A stretch of 5,945 nucleotides of DNA, taken from contig PLSY01000361.1 of NCBI GenBank assembly GCA_003164275.1, forward strand, positions 1 through 5,945, written 5' to 3'. The position numbers and the translations under genes were made by a program. Under the pieces are notes generated by a model. It was not told the DNA's origin. It ran no database searches and saw only the letters and a program-made list of their open reading frames with translations. This document shows positions 1 through 5,592 of the stretch, one piece after another; position 1 is the first letter of the stretch, and every line of letters starts with the position of its first letter. The DNA comes from Acidimicrobiaceae bacterium (GTDB taxonomy: Bacteria > Actinomycetota > Acidimicrobiia > Acidimicrobiales > RAAP-2).

Positions 1-291
1 ATCTTCGAAGAGTTCAAGGGCACCGGCAATATGGAGCTCCGCCTCGACCGTCGCTTGGCCGAACGTCGCTTGTATCCGGCCATCGACGTCAATGCCAGCT
101 CGACCCGTCATGAGGAGCTGCTCTTCGACCGCTCGCAGTTGCAACAGGTGTGGAAGCTCCGCCGTGTTCTCAATGCCTTGGCCAACGAGGGCAGTGCCGC
201 CGCCGGGCTCGAGTTGCTGATGGACAAGGTCCGCACCACCAAGAGCAACGACGAATTCCTGGCTGAGATCGCCAAGGGACCCGCCAACTGA
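1..291 (+). CDS. rho: Transcription termination factor Rho, C-terminal end (partial)
   Basis: The first 96 codons of the window, open from base 1, encode the end of Rho, the hexameric RNA-dependent ATPase that terminates transcription. The opening residues [20 protein letters not shown] and the following RLYPAID / SSTRHEELL closely match the C-terminal part of the RecA-like ATPase domain of E. coli Rho. The Arg of SSTR (bases 106-108) aligns with the E. coli arginine finger R366, which completes the ATP site of the neighbouring subunit. The protein ends [17 protein letters not shown], the usual Rho tail with a few extra residues. The N-terminal RNA-binding and Walker regions lie outside the window. 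The gene runs into rpmE after 105 bases, the order seen in many actinobacteria. The identity is clear; only the missing 5' part limits the call. Confidence 0.97.
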   Translation: MFEEFKGTGNMELRLDRRLAERRLYPAIDVNASSTRHEELLFDRSQLQQVWKLRRVLNALANEGSAAAGLELLMDKVRTTKSNDEFLAEIAKGPAN

Positions 292-307
292 CCGAGAGAC
301 GGCCGAC

Positions 308-328
308 GAACGGGGGAAGGCCCCGTTC
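308..328 (+). other. GC-rich hairpin downstream of rho
   Basis: GAACGGGG (308-315) and CCCCGTTC (321-328) form a perfect 8-bp stem with a 5-base loop, 17 bases after the rho stop. No T-run follows, so it is not a classical intrinsic terminator. It may stabilise the rho mRNA end or act as a weak U-less terminator. It sits just upstream of the proposed rpmE -10 box. The pairing is visible; the role is inferred. Confidence 0.4.
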
Positions 329-331
329 CGG

Positions 332-337
332 TAGAGT
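332..337 (+). promoter_or_regulatory. Candidate -10 box for rpmE (TAGAGT)
   Basis: TAGAGT fits the actinobacterial -10 pattern TANNNT and sits in the context GGTAGAGT, like the other 5' ends in this window (GCTACCCT before prfA, GCTACGTT before leuB). The predicted start is near base 344, giving an rpmE leader of about 53 bases that would include the hairpin at 352-372. No good -35 match is seen at the right distance, so this is tentative. Confidence 0.4.
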
Positions 338-351
338 CACCCCGCTGTCAA

Positions 352-372
352 TCGGTAGTCATATGACACCGA
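352..372 (+). promoter_or_regulatory. Near-palindromic hairpin in the rpmE 5' leader
   Basis: TCGGT (352-356), one extra A (357), GTCAT (358-362), ATGAC (363-367) and ACCGA (368-372) form a near-perfect dyad centred on a 10-base palindrome. As RNA it gives an 8-bp stem with one bulged A and an AUAU tetraloop, ending 14 bases before the Shine-Dalgarno AGGAG (386-390). bL31 is autoregulated in E. coli, and leader families for L31 have been described in Actinobacteria, so an autoregulatory bL31 leader is the leading idea. A DNA operator is the alternative. Confidence 0.5.
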
Positions 373-396
373 GTCCTGCCGTTACAGGAGAAACCA

Positions 397-633
397 ATGA
401 AGACTGACATCCATCCCTCATACATCGAGTCGTCTGTTCGCTGCTCATGTGGCAACACCTTCACCACCCGATCGACCAAGGGCGAGATCCACCTCGAGCT
501 GTGCAACGAGTGCCACCCGTTCTTCACGGGCAAGCAGAAGCTCGTGGACTCAGGCGGTCGCGTCGAGCGCTTCCAGCGTCGGTACGCCAAAACTGGCTCT
601 CGCAAGAAGCCGACCACCCCGCCCGCCTCCTGA
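397..633 (+). CDS. rpmE: 50S ribosomal protein bL31, zinc-binding (C+) type
   Basis: This 78-residue protein is bL31, a large-subunit protein that helps form an intersubunit bridge of the 70S ribosome. It begins [20 protein letters not shown], the family N-terminus. The Cys pairs C16/C18 and C36/C39 (CSC and CNEC) are the zinc ligands, so this is the C+ form and not the zinc-free paralogue made under zinc starvation. [24 protein letters not shown] is the conserved second half; the tail is short, basic and Pro-rich. AGGAG lies 6 bases before the ATG. The gene follows rho after 105 bases and has its own hairpin terminator. A leader hairpin (352-372) suggests control separate from rho. Family length is usually about 70-80 residues, so it is full length. 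Confidence 0.97.
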   Translation: MKTDIHPSYIESSVRCSCGNTFTTRSTKGEIHLELCNECHPFFTGKQKLVDSGGRVERFQRRYAKTGSRKKPTTPPAS

Positions 634-636
634 TCC

Positions 637-661
637 GAAAGCGGCTCCGGAAGCCGCTTTC
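637..661 (+). terminator. Intrinsic-type terminator after rpmE
   Basis: GAAAGCGGCT (637-646) and AGCCGCTTTC (652-661) form a perfect 10-bp stem with the 5-base loop CCGGA, starting 4 bases after the rpmE stop. The T-tract (TTTC) is inside the 3' arm, paired to the AAA of the 5' arm, and is short. It probably ends the rpmE transcript and separates it from the prfA operon. Confidence 0.72.
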
Positions 662-675
662 GCCAGTAGCCCCGG

Positions 676-705
676 CTGAGGCCTGAGGGCAACCCGAGCT
701 ACCCT
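676..705 (+). promoter_or_regulatory. Candidate promoter giving a leaderless prfA transcript
   Basis: TACCCT (700-705) fits the -10 pattern TANNNT. CTGAGG (676-681), 18 bases upstream, is a weak -35. Transcription would start 7 bases after the -10, exactly at the G of the prfA GTG (712). No Shine-Dalgarno precedes that GTG, which supports leaderless initiation. It is the only promoter-like sequence between the rpmE terminator and prfA. Confidence 0.5.
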
Positions 706-711
706 ACGTCC

Positions 712-1794
712 GTGTTCACCGACCGTAATCAGCTCGAGCGTCGTATGACAGAGCTCGAGCGGGAGTATGAGTCGGTGTTGGCAGACCTGAACGATCCCCA
801 GCTATCTTCTGACCCCAAGCGACTGCGAGAGGTGTCTCGCCGTCACCGGGAGCTCGAAGAGGTGGTGGGCGGATGGCGCCGCCTTCAGGCTTCCCAGTCG
901 GACCTTGAGGCCGCCCGGGAGATGGTTCACGACTCGGTGGGCGACGAGCGCGAACTTGCCCAGGCCGAGATCGTCCAGGCTGAGGCCGACATCGCTCGCC
1001 TCGAAGAAGAGCTGCGGTTGCTGCTCATTCCTCGAGACCCCAATGCCGGCCGCAACGTGATCATGGAGATTCGCGGTGCGGAAGGTGGGGAAGAGGCCAA
1101 TATCTTTGCCAAGGACCTGTACGAGATGTACTCGAGGTACGCCGCAGCCCGGGGTTGGAAGGTCGAAGTCCTCTCCTCCAGTCCGTCGGAGCGAGACGGC
1201 CTGAACGAGATCACCTTCCTTGTGAAGGGCGAAGATGCCTGGCAGCGCTTGGAGCACGAGGGAGGCCCCCACCGGGTGCAGAGGGTCCCCGTGACTGAGT
1301 CCCAAGGTCGGATCCACACGTCGTCCTCCGCCGTTGCCGTGCTTCCGGAAGCTGAGGAGGTGGATGTGGCCATCGACCCCGGCGATCTGAAGGTCGACGT
1401 CTATCGGTCGACCGGTCCCGGTGGTCAGTCGGTCAACACCACCGACTCGGCGGTGAGAATCACACACCTGCCGTCTGGCATCGTCGTGGCCATGCAGGAT
1501 GAGAAGAGTCAGATCCAGAATCGAGCGAAGGCCATGATCGTGCTGCGGTCACGGTTGTTGAAGGCCGAGCAGGATCGCCAGGCGGCCGAACTGTCCGAGC
1601 AGCGTCGCAGCCAGGTTGGCGGGGGAGGTAGGTCCGAAAAGATCCGGACCTACAACTACAAGGACAATAGGGTGACCGACCACCGGATCAAGCTCACCTT
1701 GCACAAGCTCGATCGTGTGCTCATGGGCGACCTCGACGAGTTGACGGATGCTTTGATGGCCGACAAGCGCTACCGACAGCTGGACGAAGGCTGA
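712..1794 (+). CDS. prfA: Peptide chain release factor 1 (RF1)
   Basis: RF1 recognises UAA and UAG stop codons in the ribosomal A site and triggers peptide release. The protein has 360 residues, the usual length. An N-terminal coiled-coil region (about 1-105) is followed by the conserved block RGAEGGEEANIFAKDLYEMY. The codon-recognition motif is P193-V194-T195 in RVPVTESQGRIHTS; this PxT motif separates RF1 from RF2, which has SPF. The catalytic GGQ is at 237-239 (STGPGGQSVNTTDSAVRI). RTYNYKDNRVTDHRI is the usual C-terminal block. The start is GTG at 712, with no Shine-Dalgarno and a -10 box placed for a leaderless message; ATG at 745 is a less likely alternative that would clip the first helix. 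prmC, which methylates the GGQ glutamine, begins 3 bases downstream. Confidence 0.97.
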   Translation: MFTDRNQLERRMTELEREYESVLADLNDPQLSSDPKRLREVSRRHRELEEVVGGWRRLQASQSDLEAAREMVHDSVGDERELAQAEIVQAEADIARLEEELRLLLIPRDPNAGRNVIMEIRGAEGGEEANIFAKDLYEMYSRYAAARGWKVEVLSSSPSERDGLNEITFLVKGEDAWQRLEHEGGPHRVQRVPVTESQGRIHTSSSAVAVLPEAEEVDVAIDPGDLKVDVYRSTGPGGQSVNTTDSAVRITHLPSGIVVAMQDEKSQIQNRAKAMIVLRSRLLKAEQDRQAAELSEQRRSQVGGGGRSEKIRTYNYKDNRVTDHRIKLTLHKLDRVLMGDLDELTDALMADKRYRQLDEG

Positions 1795-1797
1795 CCC

Positions 1798-2673
1798 ATG
1801 ACCGCGCCCGGTCCGGTGGCAACGGAAGATGCGCGCTCGCGGGCGCAGCTGATCGCGTCGATCGCCTCCCAGTTGGACTCGGCCCAAGAGGCGCGATGGA
1901 TCGTCGAACACGGCGGCCCGGACGAGGCCCAGGCGCTAGCCGATCGACGGGCCATGGGCGAGCCACTGCAGTACGTTCTCGGCCGCTGGCCGTTCCGTTC
2001 CCTGGAACTGGCCGTGGATCCAAGGGTATTGATCCCGAGGCCTGAGACCGAGCAAGTAGTGGAGGTGGCGCTCGGGGAACTGGCCCGCCTGTGCCCGCCC
2101 GGCCAGGCTCCCGACCACCGGGTGTGTGTCGATCTCGGGACTGGCTCAGGGGCCATTGCCCTATCTGTGGCCATCGAGGGGGCAGTGTCCTGTGCGGGAC
2201 TCGAGGTCTGGGCCACTGATGCCTCGAGCGATGCCCTGGCGGTGGCTGCGGCCAATCTCGAGTCCCTCGCCATCGACCATGTCGACCTGGCACGGCGGAT
2301 GCATCTGGCCGAGGGCTCGTGGTTCGAGGCCCTGCCCGCTGACCTGGTCGGTCGGGTGGACGTACTCGTGTCCAATCCTCCCTATGTGAGCGAATCGGAG
2401 CTGCCCGACCTCGACCCGACGGTGCGCGACTGGGAGCCTGCCATGGCCCTCGTGGCCTCCCGCGGGTCCGGCGGGGTGGGGGGCATGGCCGCGGTCGAGA
2501 CCATCGTGGCCGGTGCCACCCGCTGGCTCAGCCGTGGTGGGTCGCTGGTGGTGGAGATCGCCCCGACACAGGCCTATTCGGCCATTGACGCTGCCCGACG
2601 CGGCGGGTTCTCCAACGTCTCGGTGGAGCGGGACCTGGCCGGGCGGCTCCGCATTCTGGTAGCGAGGCGCTGA
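1798..2673 (+). CDS. prmC: Release factor glutamine N5-methyltransferase PrmC (HemK)
   Basis: PrmC uses S-adenosylmethionine to methylate the glutamine of the GGQ motif in release factors, which raises their peptide-release activity. The 291-residue protein has the substrate-binding N-terminal helical domain (about 1-80), ending with GEPLQYVLGRWPFRSLEL and RVLIPRPETE, both typical of the family. The SAM-binding motif I is DLGTGSG at 112-118. The catalytic NPPY is at 193-196 (VSNPPYVSESEL), which binds the amide nitrogen of the target Gln. The ATG lies 3 bases after the prfA stop, with GAAGG 7 bases upstream inside the prfA end. That spacing implies co-transcription and translational coupling with its substrate RF1. 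The linker after motif I is Gly/Ala-rich but the fold motifs are intact. Confidence 0.96.
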   Translation: MTAPGPVATEDARSRAQLIASIASQLDSAQEARWIVEHGGPDEAQALADRRAMGEPLQYVLGRWPFRSLELAVDPRVLIPRPETEQVVEVALGELARLCPPGQAPDHRVCVDLGTGSGAIALSVAIEGAVSCAGLEVWATDASSDALAVAAANLESLAIDHVDLARRMHLAEGSWFEALPADLVGRVDVLVSNPPYVSESELPDLDPTVRDWEPAMALVASRGSGGVGGMAAVETIVAGATRWLSRGGSLVVEIAPTQAYSAIDAARRGGFSNVSVERDLAGRLRILVARR

Positions 2674-2675
2674 CC

Positions 2676-3344
2676 GTGTCACTCCGGTCAGGCCAGGCCC
2701 ACAGTGCCGAAACTGAGGCGGCCGTCGAGGCATTGCGCCAGGGCATGGTGGTCGCCATCCCGACGGACACCGTCTACGGCTTGGCAGTGGACCCGATGCA
2801 ACGGGGCGCGGTCGAACGCCTCTTCGCGCTGAAGGAGCGTCCGCTCGACGTCGCCCTTCCCCTCATGGTCGGAGGGACGGAGCAAGTTGAGATGGCGGCC
2901 GGATCGCTGGACACGGCGGCCCGCAAGCTGGCTGACCGCTTCTGGCCCGGACCCCTCACTCTCGTGGTGCCCCGGGCGACCGGCTTCTCCGTCGACCTCG
3001 GAGGTCCGAGCTCGGCGCGCCGGACCGTCGGCATCCGATGGCCCGCCCATGCCCTGGTCCAGCTCCTTTGCGCTGAGGTGGGTCCGCTCGCCGTCACCAG
3101 CGCCAACCTCCACGGCCAGGCTCCGGCCACATCCGCCGAAGGACTCTCAAAGAGCTTCGCCGGTCACAAGGGCCCAGCTCTGGTCCTCGACGGAGGTGTC
3201 TGTGACGGAACCCCGTCGACGGTGGTCGAATGCCGGGGCCCGGCGTCGCGCTGCCTTCGAGAGGGCGCTATCAGCCGGAACGAGCTCCTCCATGCGTCTC
3301 GCCGGGCGCACAATGACATTGCCGAAGGTCTCTCCCGGTCCTGA
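2676..3344 (+). CDS. tsaC: L-threonylcarbamoyladenylate synthase (TsaC/Sua5/YrdC family)
   Basis: The enzyme makes threonylcarbamoyl-AMP from threonine, bicarbonate and ATP, the first step of the t6A modification at position 37 of ANN-decoding tRNAs. It has 222 residues and only the YrdC-like domain, so it is the short TsaC form, not the longer two-domain Sua5. Visible motifs are PTDTVYGL at 29-36, the K53-E-R55 (KxR) nucleotide-binding motif in LFALKERPLDVALPLMV, FWPGPLTLVVPR, and S142-A-N144 in AVTSANLHGQ. The start is GTG at 2676, 2 bases after the prmC stop, with GAGG 8 bases upstream. The C-terminal 20 or so residues are poorly conserved tail. The gene is the last of the prfA-prmC-tsaC operon; this neighbourhood is common in actinobacteria. 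Confidence 0.94.
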   Translation: MSLRSGQAHSAETEAAVEALRQGMVVAIPTDTVYGLAVDPMQRGAVERLFALKERPLDVALPLMVGGTEQVEMAAGSLDTAARKLADRFWPGPLTLVVPRATGFSVDLGGPSSARRTVGIRWPAHALVQLLCAEVGPLAVTSANLHGQAPATSAEGLSKSFAGHKGPALVLDGGVCDGTPSTVVECRGPASRCLREGAISRNELLHASRRAHNDIAEGLSRS

Positions 3345-3362
3345 GTCTGACCGCACCCGGGG

Positions 3363-3392
3363 TTGACGGTCCCCCCTCAGACGGGGGACACT
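3363..3392 (+). promoter_or_regulatory. Candidate promoter of the leader peptide and leuB-ilvE-cimA operon
   Basis: TTGACG (3363-3368) is one base from the consensus -35. GACACT (3387-3392), 18 bases downstream, is a fair -10. The predicted start is near base 3399, three bases before the leader-peptide ATG at 3402. This fits near-leaderless translation, and no well-placed Shine-Dalgarno is present. An inverted repeat, GTCCCCC (3369-3375) and GGGGGAC (3383-3389), fills the spacer and could be an operator. Confidence 0.55.
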
Positions 3393-3401
3393 GGGTGCCT
3401 G

Positions 3402-3449
3402 ATGGACGAGCAGCTGGACGCACGCGGCAACGTATTCATTATTGACTAG
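3402..3449 (+). CDS. Leader peptide of a Val/Ile attenuator (15 aa)
   Basis: This small ORF, too short for routine gene finding, encodes MDEQLDARGNVFIID followed by TAG. Codons 11-14 are GTA TTC ATT ATT, so three of four consecutive codons are for branched-chain residues. They use codons that are scarce here: in ilvE 21 of the 22 Ile codons I counted are ATC, and I found no GTA. A hairpin starts at the stop codon and a strong terminator follows 30 bases later, upstream of leuB-ilvE-cimA. This is the architecture of ribosome-mediated attenuation: when charged tRNA-Ile or tRNA-Val is scarce the ribosome stalls at codons 11-14 and the terminator is avoided. The ATG lies about 3 bases after the predicted transcription start. 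Its expression is inferred, not shown. Confidence 0.65.
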   Translation: MDEQLDARGNVFIID

Positions 3450-3474
3450 GCGCATACCACCCCCGGTGTGTGCC
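3449..3474 (+). promoter_or_regulatory. Attenuator hairpin 1, at the leader-peptide stop
   Basis: GGCGCATACC (3449-3458) pairs with GGTGTGTGCC (3465-3474) to give a 10-bp stem with two G-U pairs and a 6-base loop, followed by TTTT (3475-3478). Its 5' arm starts at the last base of the leader stop codon, so a ribosome stalled at the Ile codons (3438-3443) would cover and melt it. It may be a pause or first termination hairpin, or the partner that sets the fate of the terminator at 3480. The pairing is clear; the role is inferred. Confidence 0.6.
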
Positions 3475-3479
3475 TTTTG

Positions 3480-3504
3480 ACCGTCCACCTGGTGGACGGT
3501 TTTT
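3480..3504 (+). terminator. Rho-independent terminator of the leuB leader (attenuator)
   Basis: ACCGTCCACC (3480-3489) and GGTGGACGGT (3491-3500) are perfect 10-base inverted arms around a single T, giving 8-9 bp with a small loop. They run directly into a T-tract (3500-3504), then CAATTTT. It is the best intrinsic terminator in the window. It lies 136 bases after tsaC but only 30 bases after the leader-peptide stop and 139 bases before the preferred leuB start, so it would control entry into the leuB-ilvE-cimA operon. Confidence 0.85.
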
Positions 3505-3583
3505 CAATTTTCAGGCAGCACGTGGAGAGGGGGCCACGGGGTCCTGGCCACCAGAGGGCCGGTTCCCGTTCGGACCAGCCCGC

Positions 3584-3589
3584 TACGTT
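3584..3589 (+). promoter_or_regulatory. Candidate second -10 box upstream of leuB (TACGTT)
   Basis: TACGTT in the context GCTACGTT resembles the proposed prfA -10 (GCTACCCT). It predicts a start at about 3595-3597, exactly where an in-frame GTG begins. No clear -35 is present. If active it would bypass the attenuator and give basal leuB expression. Confidence 0.3.
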
Positions 3590-3639
3590 CGGGCGTGGCC
3601 AGGTACGGCCACAAGACACGACAAAAGGACATGGAGACA

Positions 3640-4659
3640 GTGAGTAGCTACAAGGTTGGCTTGATAGGCGGGGACGGGATCGGTCCGGAAGTGGTGGCGG
3701 AGGCCATCAAGGTGGTCAATGCGGCTGGCGTCTCTCTGTCGACGACCGACTACGACCTAGGGGCCGACCGCTACATTCGCACCGGCGATATCCTGCCCGA
3801 CTCGGTCCTCGCCGAACTGAGCCACCAAGATGCCATCCTCCTCGGAGCCATCGGACCCCCGGTGGGGTCGACATCGGTTCCCTCGGGCGCACTCGAGCGG
3901 GGCCTCCTCCTTCGGCTCCGATTCGAGCTGGACCTCTACGTCAATCTGCGCCCTTTCACCGGAGTGCCGGGTGCCCTCGCTCCGGACTGTGACTTCGTGG
4001 TCATCCGGGAGAACACCGAAGGCACCTACGCTGGCGAGGGCGGGTTCCTCCGCAAGGGCACGGCCCACGAGGTTGCGACACAGGGCTCGGTGAACACCCG
4101 CCATGGAGTTGAACGCTGTGTCCGGTTCGCCTTCGAACTCGCCACGACGCGGCCGCGCCACAAGTTGACCCTGGTCCACAAGACCAATGTGCTTACCTTT
4201 GCCGGTGACCTGTGGCAGCGGACGGTCGATGAGGTTTCCTCCGACTATCCGAGTGTCAGCCGTGACTACAACCACGTTGACGCCACTTGCATCTATCTGG
4301 TCGAGAATCCCGGCCGCTACGACGTGATCGTGACCGACAACCTGTTCGGGGACATCATCACCGACCTGGCCGGAGCGATCGCCGGTGGCATCGGCTACGC
4401 CGCCTCGGCCAATCTGAACCCTGACCGGACCGGGCCATCCCTGTTCGAGCCGGTTCACGGCGCAGCCCACGACATCGCCGGCTCCGGCAAGGCCAACCCG
4501 GCTGCCGCCATCCGCTCGGCGGCGCTCATGCTCGACTTCCTCGGGGAGTCGGCGGCGGCCGACAAGGTGACCCAGGCGGTCACCGACTTCATCACGTCAC
4601 AACCTGATCCAACCCTGTCGACCGCAGCAATCGGCGACGCCATCGCAGAAAGGCTCTGA
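3640..4659 (+). CDS. leuB: 3-isopropylmalate dehydrogenase
   Basis: LeuB oxidatively decarboxylates 3-isopropylmalate to 2-oxoisocaproate with NAD in leucine synthesis; related enzymes also act on 3-methylmalate in the citramalate route to isoleucine. From GTG 3640 it has 339 residues. Motifs are GDGIGPEV at 11-18, the substrate-binding [12 protein letters not shown] at 87-98 as in Mycobacterium LeuB, R123 and Y130 in RENTEGTY, K181 in VHKTNV, and metal ligands D214, D238 and D242 with the spacing of Thermus LeuB D217/D241/D245. [12 protein letters not shown] at 270 is the NAD loop; AAH replaces the common SAP, and RENTEG is the form more usual in isocitrate or tartrate dehydrogenases, so substrate range is not certain. 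GTG 3640 is preferred: AAAGGA lies 10 bases upstream and the N-terminus then fits the family. ATG 3631 and a possibly leaderless GTG 3595 (354 residues) are alternatives. ilvE follows after 3 bases. Confidence 0.92.
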   Translation: MSSYKVGLIGGDGIGPEVVAEAIKVVNAAGVSLSTTDYDLGADRYIRTGDILPDSVLAELSHQDAILLGAIGPPVGSTSVPSGALERGLLLRLRFELDLYVNLRPFTGVPGALAPDCDFVVIRENTEGTYAGEGGFLRKGTAHEVATQGSVNTRHGVERCVRFAFELATTRPRHKLTLVHKTNVLTFAGDLWQRTVDEVSSDYPSVSRDYNHVDATCIYLVENPGRYDVIVTDNLFGDIITDLAGAIAGGIGYAASANLNPDRTGPSLFEPVHGAAHDIAGSGKANPAAAIRSAALMLDFLGESAAADKVTQAVTDFITSQPDPTLSTAAIGDAIAERL

Positions 4660-4662
4660 GCC

Positions 4663-5592
4663 ATGCCAGTTACCCCTTCCGACAAAATCTGGATGGACGG
4701 CGAGTTCGTCGACTGGGCCGATGCCACCGTGCACATCCTCACCCACACCATGCACTACGGCTCCGGGGTCTTCGAAGGAATCCGCGCCTATCCGACCGAG
4801 CGGGGAGTGGCCGTGTTCCGGCTCCGCGAGCACATCGAGCGGCTCTTTGTCTCGGCCAAGATCTTCCTGATCGACATTCCCTACACCGTCGACGAGCTGG
4901 TTGAGGCGACCCGGGCCCTCGTGCGGGTGAATGGTCTCGACGACGGCTGCTACATCCGACCGCTCGTGTATCTGGGCTACGGGGAGATGGGTCTCAATCC
5001 GATGTTGTCCCCGGTCAACGTGTCGATCGCCGCCTGGCCATGGGGCACCTACCTGGGTGATGACGGCCTGGTCAACGGCGTGTCCATGAAGATCAGCTCG
5101 TGGCGTCGGCACGACCCGAATGCCGTCCCCACCGCGGCAAAAGGTACGGGGATGTACGCCAACTCGTCATTGGCCAAGATCGAGGCCATCAAGGCCGGCT
5201 ACGACGAGGCCATCCTCCTCGCCCCGAACGGCAATGTCAGCGAATGCACGGGCGAGAACATCTTCATCGTGCAAAATGGCCGGCTTGTCACCCCGTCCAC
5301 GGCTGATTCGGGGGCACTGGCCGGGATCACCCAGAGCTCAGTGGAGACCATCGCCCGTGACCTCGGCTACGTCGTGGCCCACGAACCGATCATCCGCACC
5401 GATCTCTACTCTGCCGACGAGGCATTCCTCACCGGCACCGCGGCCGAGGTGGTGCCGATCCGGGCCGTCGACGACCGCGAAGTCGGCAATGGTCGACCCG
5501 GACCCATCACCCAGAAGATCCAGCAGACCTACTTCGCCACCGTGCGCGGCGAGGTCGATCAGTACAAGGACTGGTTGGACTATGTCGAGTGA
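4663..5592 (+). CDS. ilvE: Branched-chain-amino-acid aminotransferase
   Basis: IlvE is a PLP enzyme that transfers the amino group between glutamate and the 2-oxo acids of Ile, Val and Leu, the last step of their synthesis. The 309 residues equal the E. coli IlvE length, and the sequence is a fold-type IV aminotransferase throughout. It opens [20 protein letters not shown] and [13 protein letters not shown]. The PLP-binding lysine is K160 in [14 protein letters not shown], with Y165 and E194 ([10 protein letters not shown]) matching E. coli Y164 and E193. [19 protein letters not shown] and [12 protein letters not shown] are the usual C-terminal blocks. The ATG is 3 bases after the leuB stop with GAAAGG 9 bases upstream, and the 3' end overlaps cimA by 11 bases. 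D-amino-acid aminotransferase is excluded by the close IlvE match. Confidence 0.96.
   Translation: MPVTPSDKIWMDGEFVDWADATVHILTHTMHYGSGVFEGIRAYPTERGVAVFRLREHIERLFVSAKIFLIDIPYTVDELVEATRALVRVNGLDDGCYIRPLVYLGYGEMGLNPMLSPVNVSIAAWPWGTYLGDDGLVNGVSMKISSWRRHDPNAVPTAAKGTGMYANSSLAKIEAIKAGYDEAILLAPNGNVSECTGENIFIVQNGRLVTPSTADSGALAGITQSSVETIARDLGYVVAHEPIIRTDLYSADEAFLTGTAAEVVPIRAVDDREVGNGRPGPITQKIQQTYFATVRGEVDQYKDWLDYVE

Noticed and set aside
308..328. Classical intrinsic terminator for rho
   Set aside because: The stem is good but the bases after it (CGGTAGAG) contain no T-run, so I list it only as a hairpin.
353..371. Zur operator upstream of rpmE
   Set aside because: The dyad core GTCATATGAC does not resemble the AT-rich actinobacterial Zur box, and this bL31 is the zinc-containing form, which is usually not Zur-repressed.
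348..692. 114-codon - strand open frame opposite rpmE
   Set aside because: It covers rpmE, its leader hairpin and its terminator on the opposite strand, and shows no family motifs.
802..1467. 221-codon open frame on the - strand opposite prfA
   Set aside because: It lies wholly antisense to a clearly real RF1 gene. Such frames are common in GC-rich DNA, and the product resembles no family I recognise.
1721..2375. Overlapping - strand open frames of 190 and 201 codons opposite prmC
   Set aside because: Both are Arg/Pro/Ser-rich, the usual sign of spurious frames in GC-rich sequence, and they lie opposite prmC with its intact motifs.
3345..3594. T-box or metabolite riboswitch upstream of leuB
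   Set aside because: I see no T-box core sequence (AGGGTGGNACCGCGG-like) and no known aptamer pattern. The short ORF with Ile/Val codons before a terminator explains the region better.
3757..4470. 237-codon - strand open frame opposite leuB
   Set aside because: It is a mirror of the leuB codon pattern, with no recognisable domain or ribosome-binding site.
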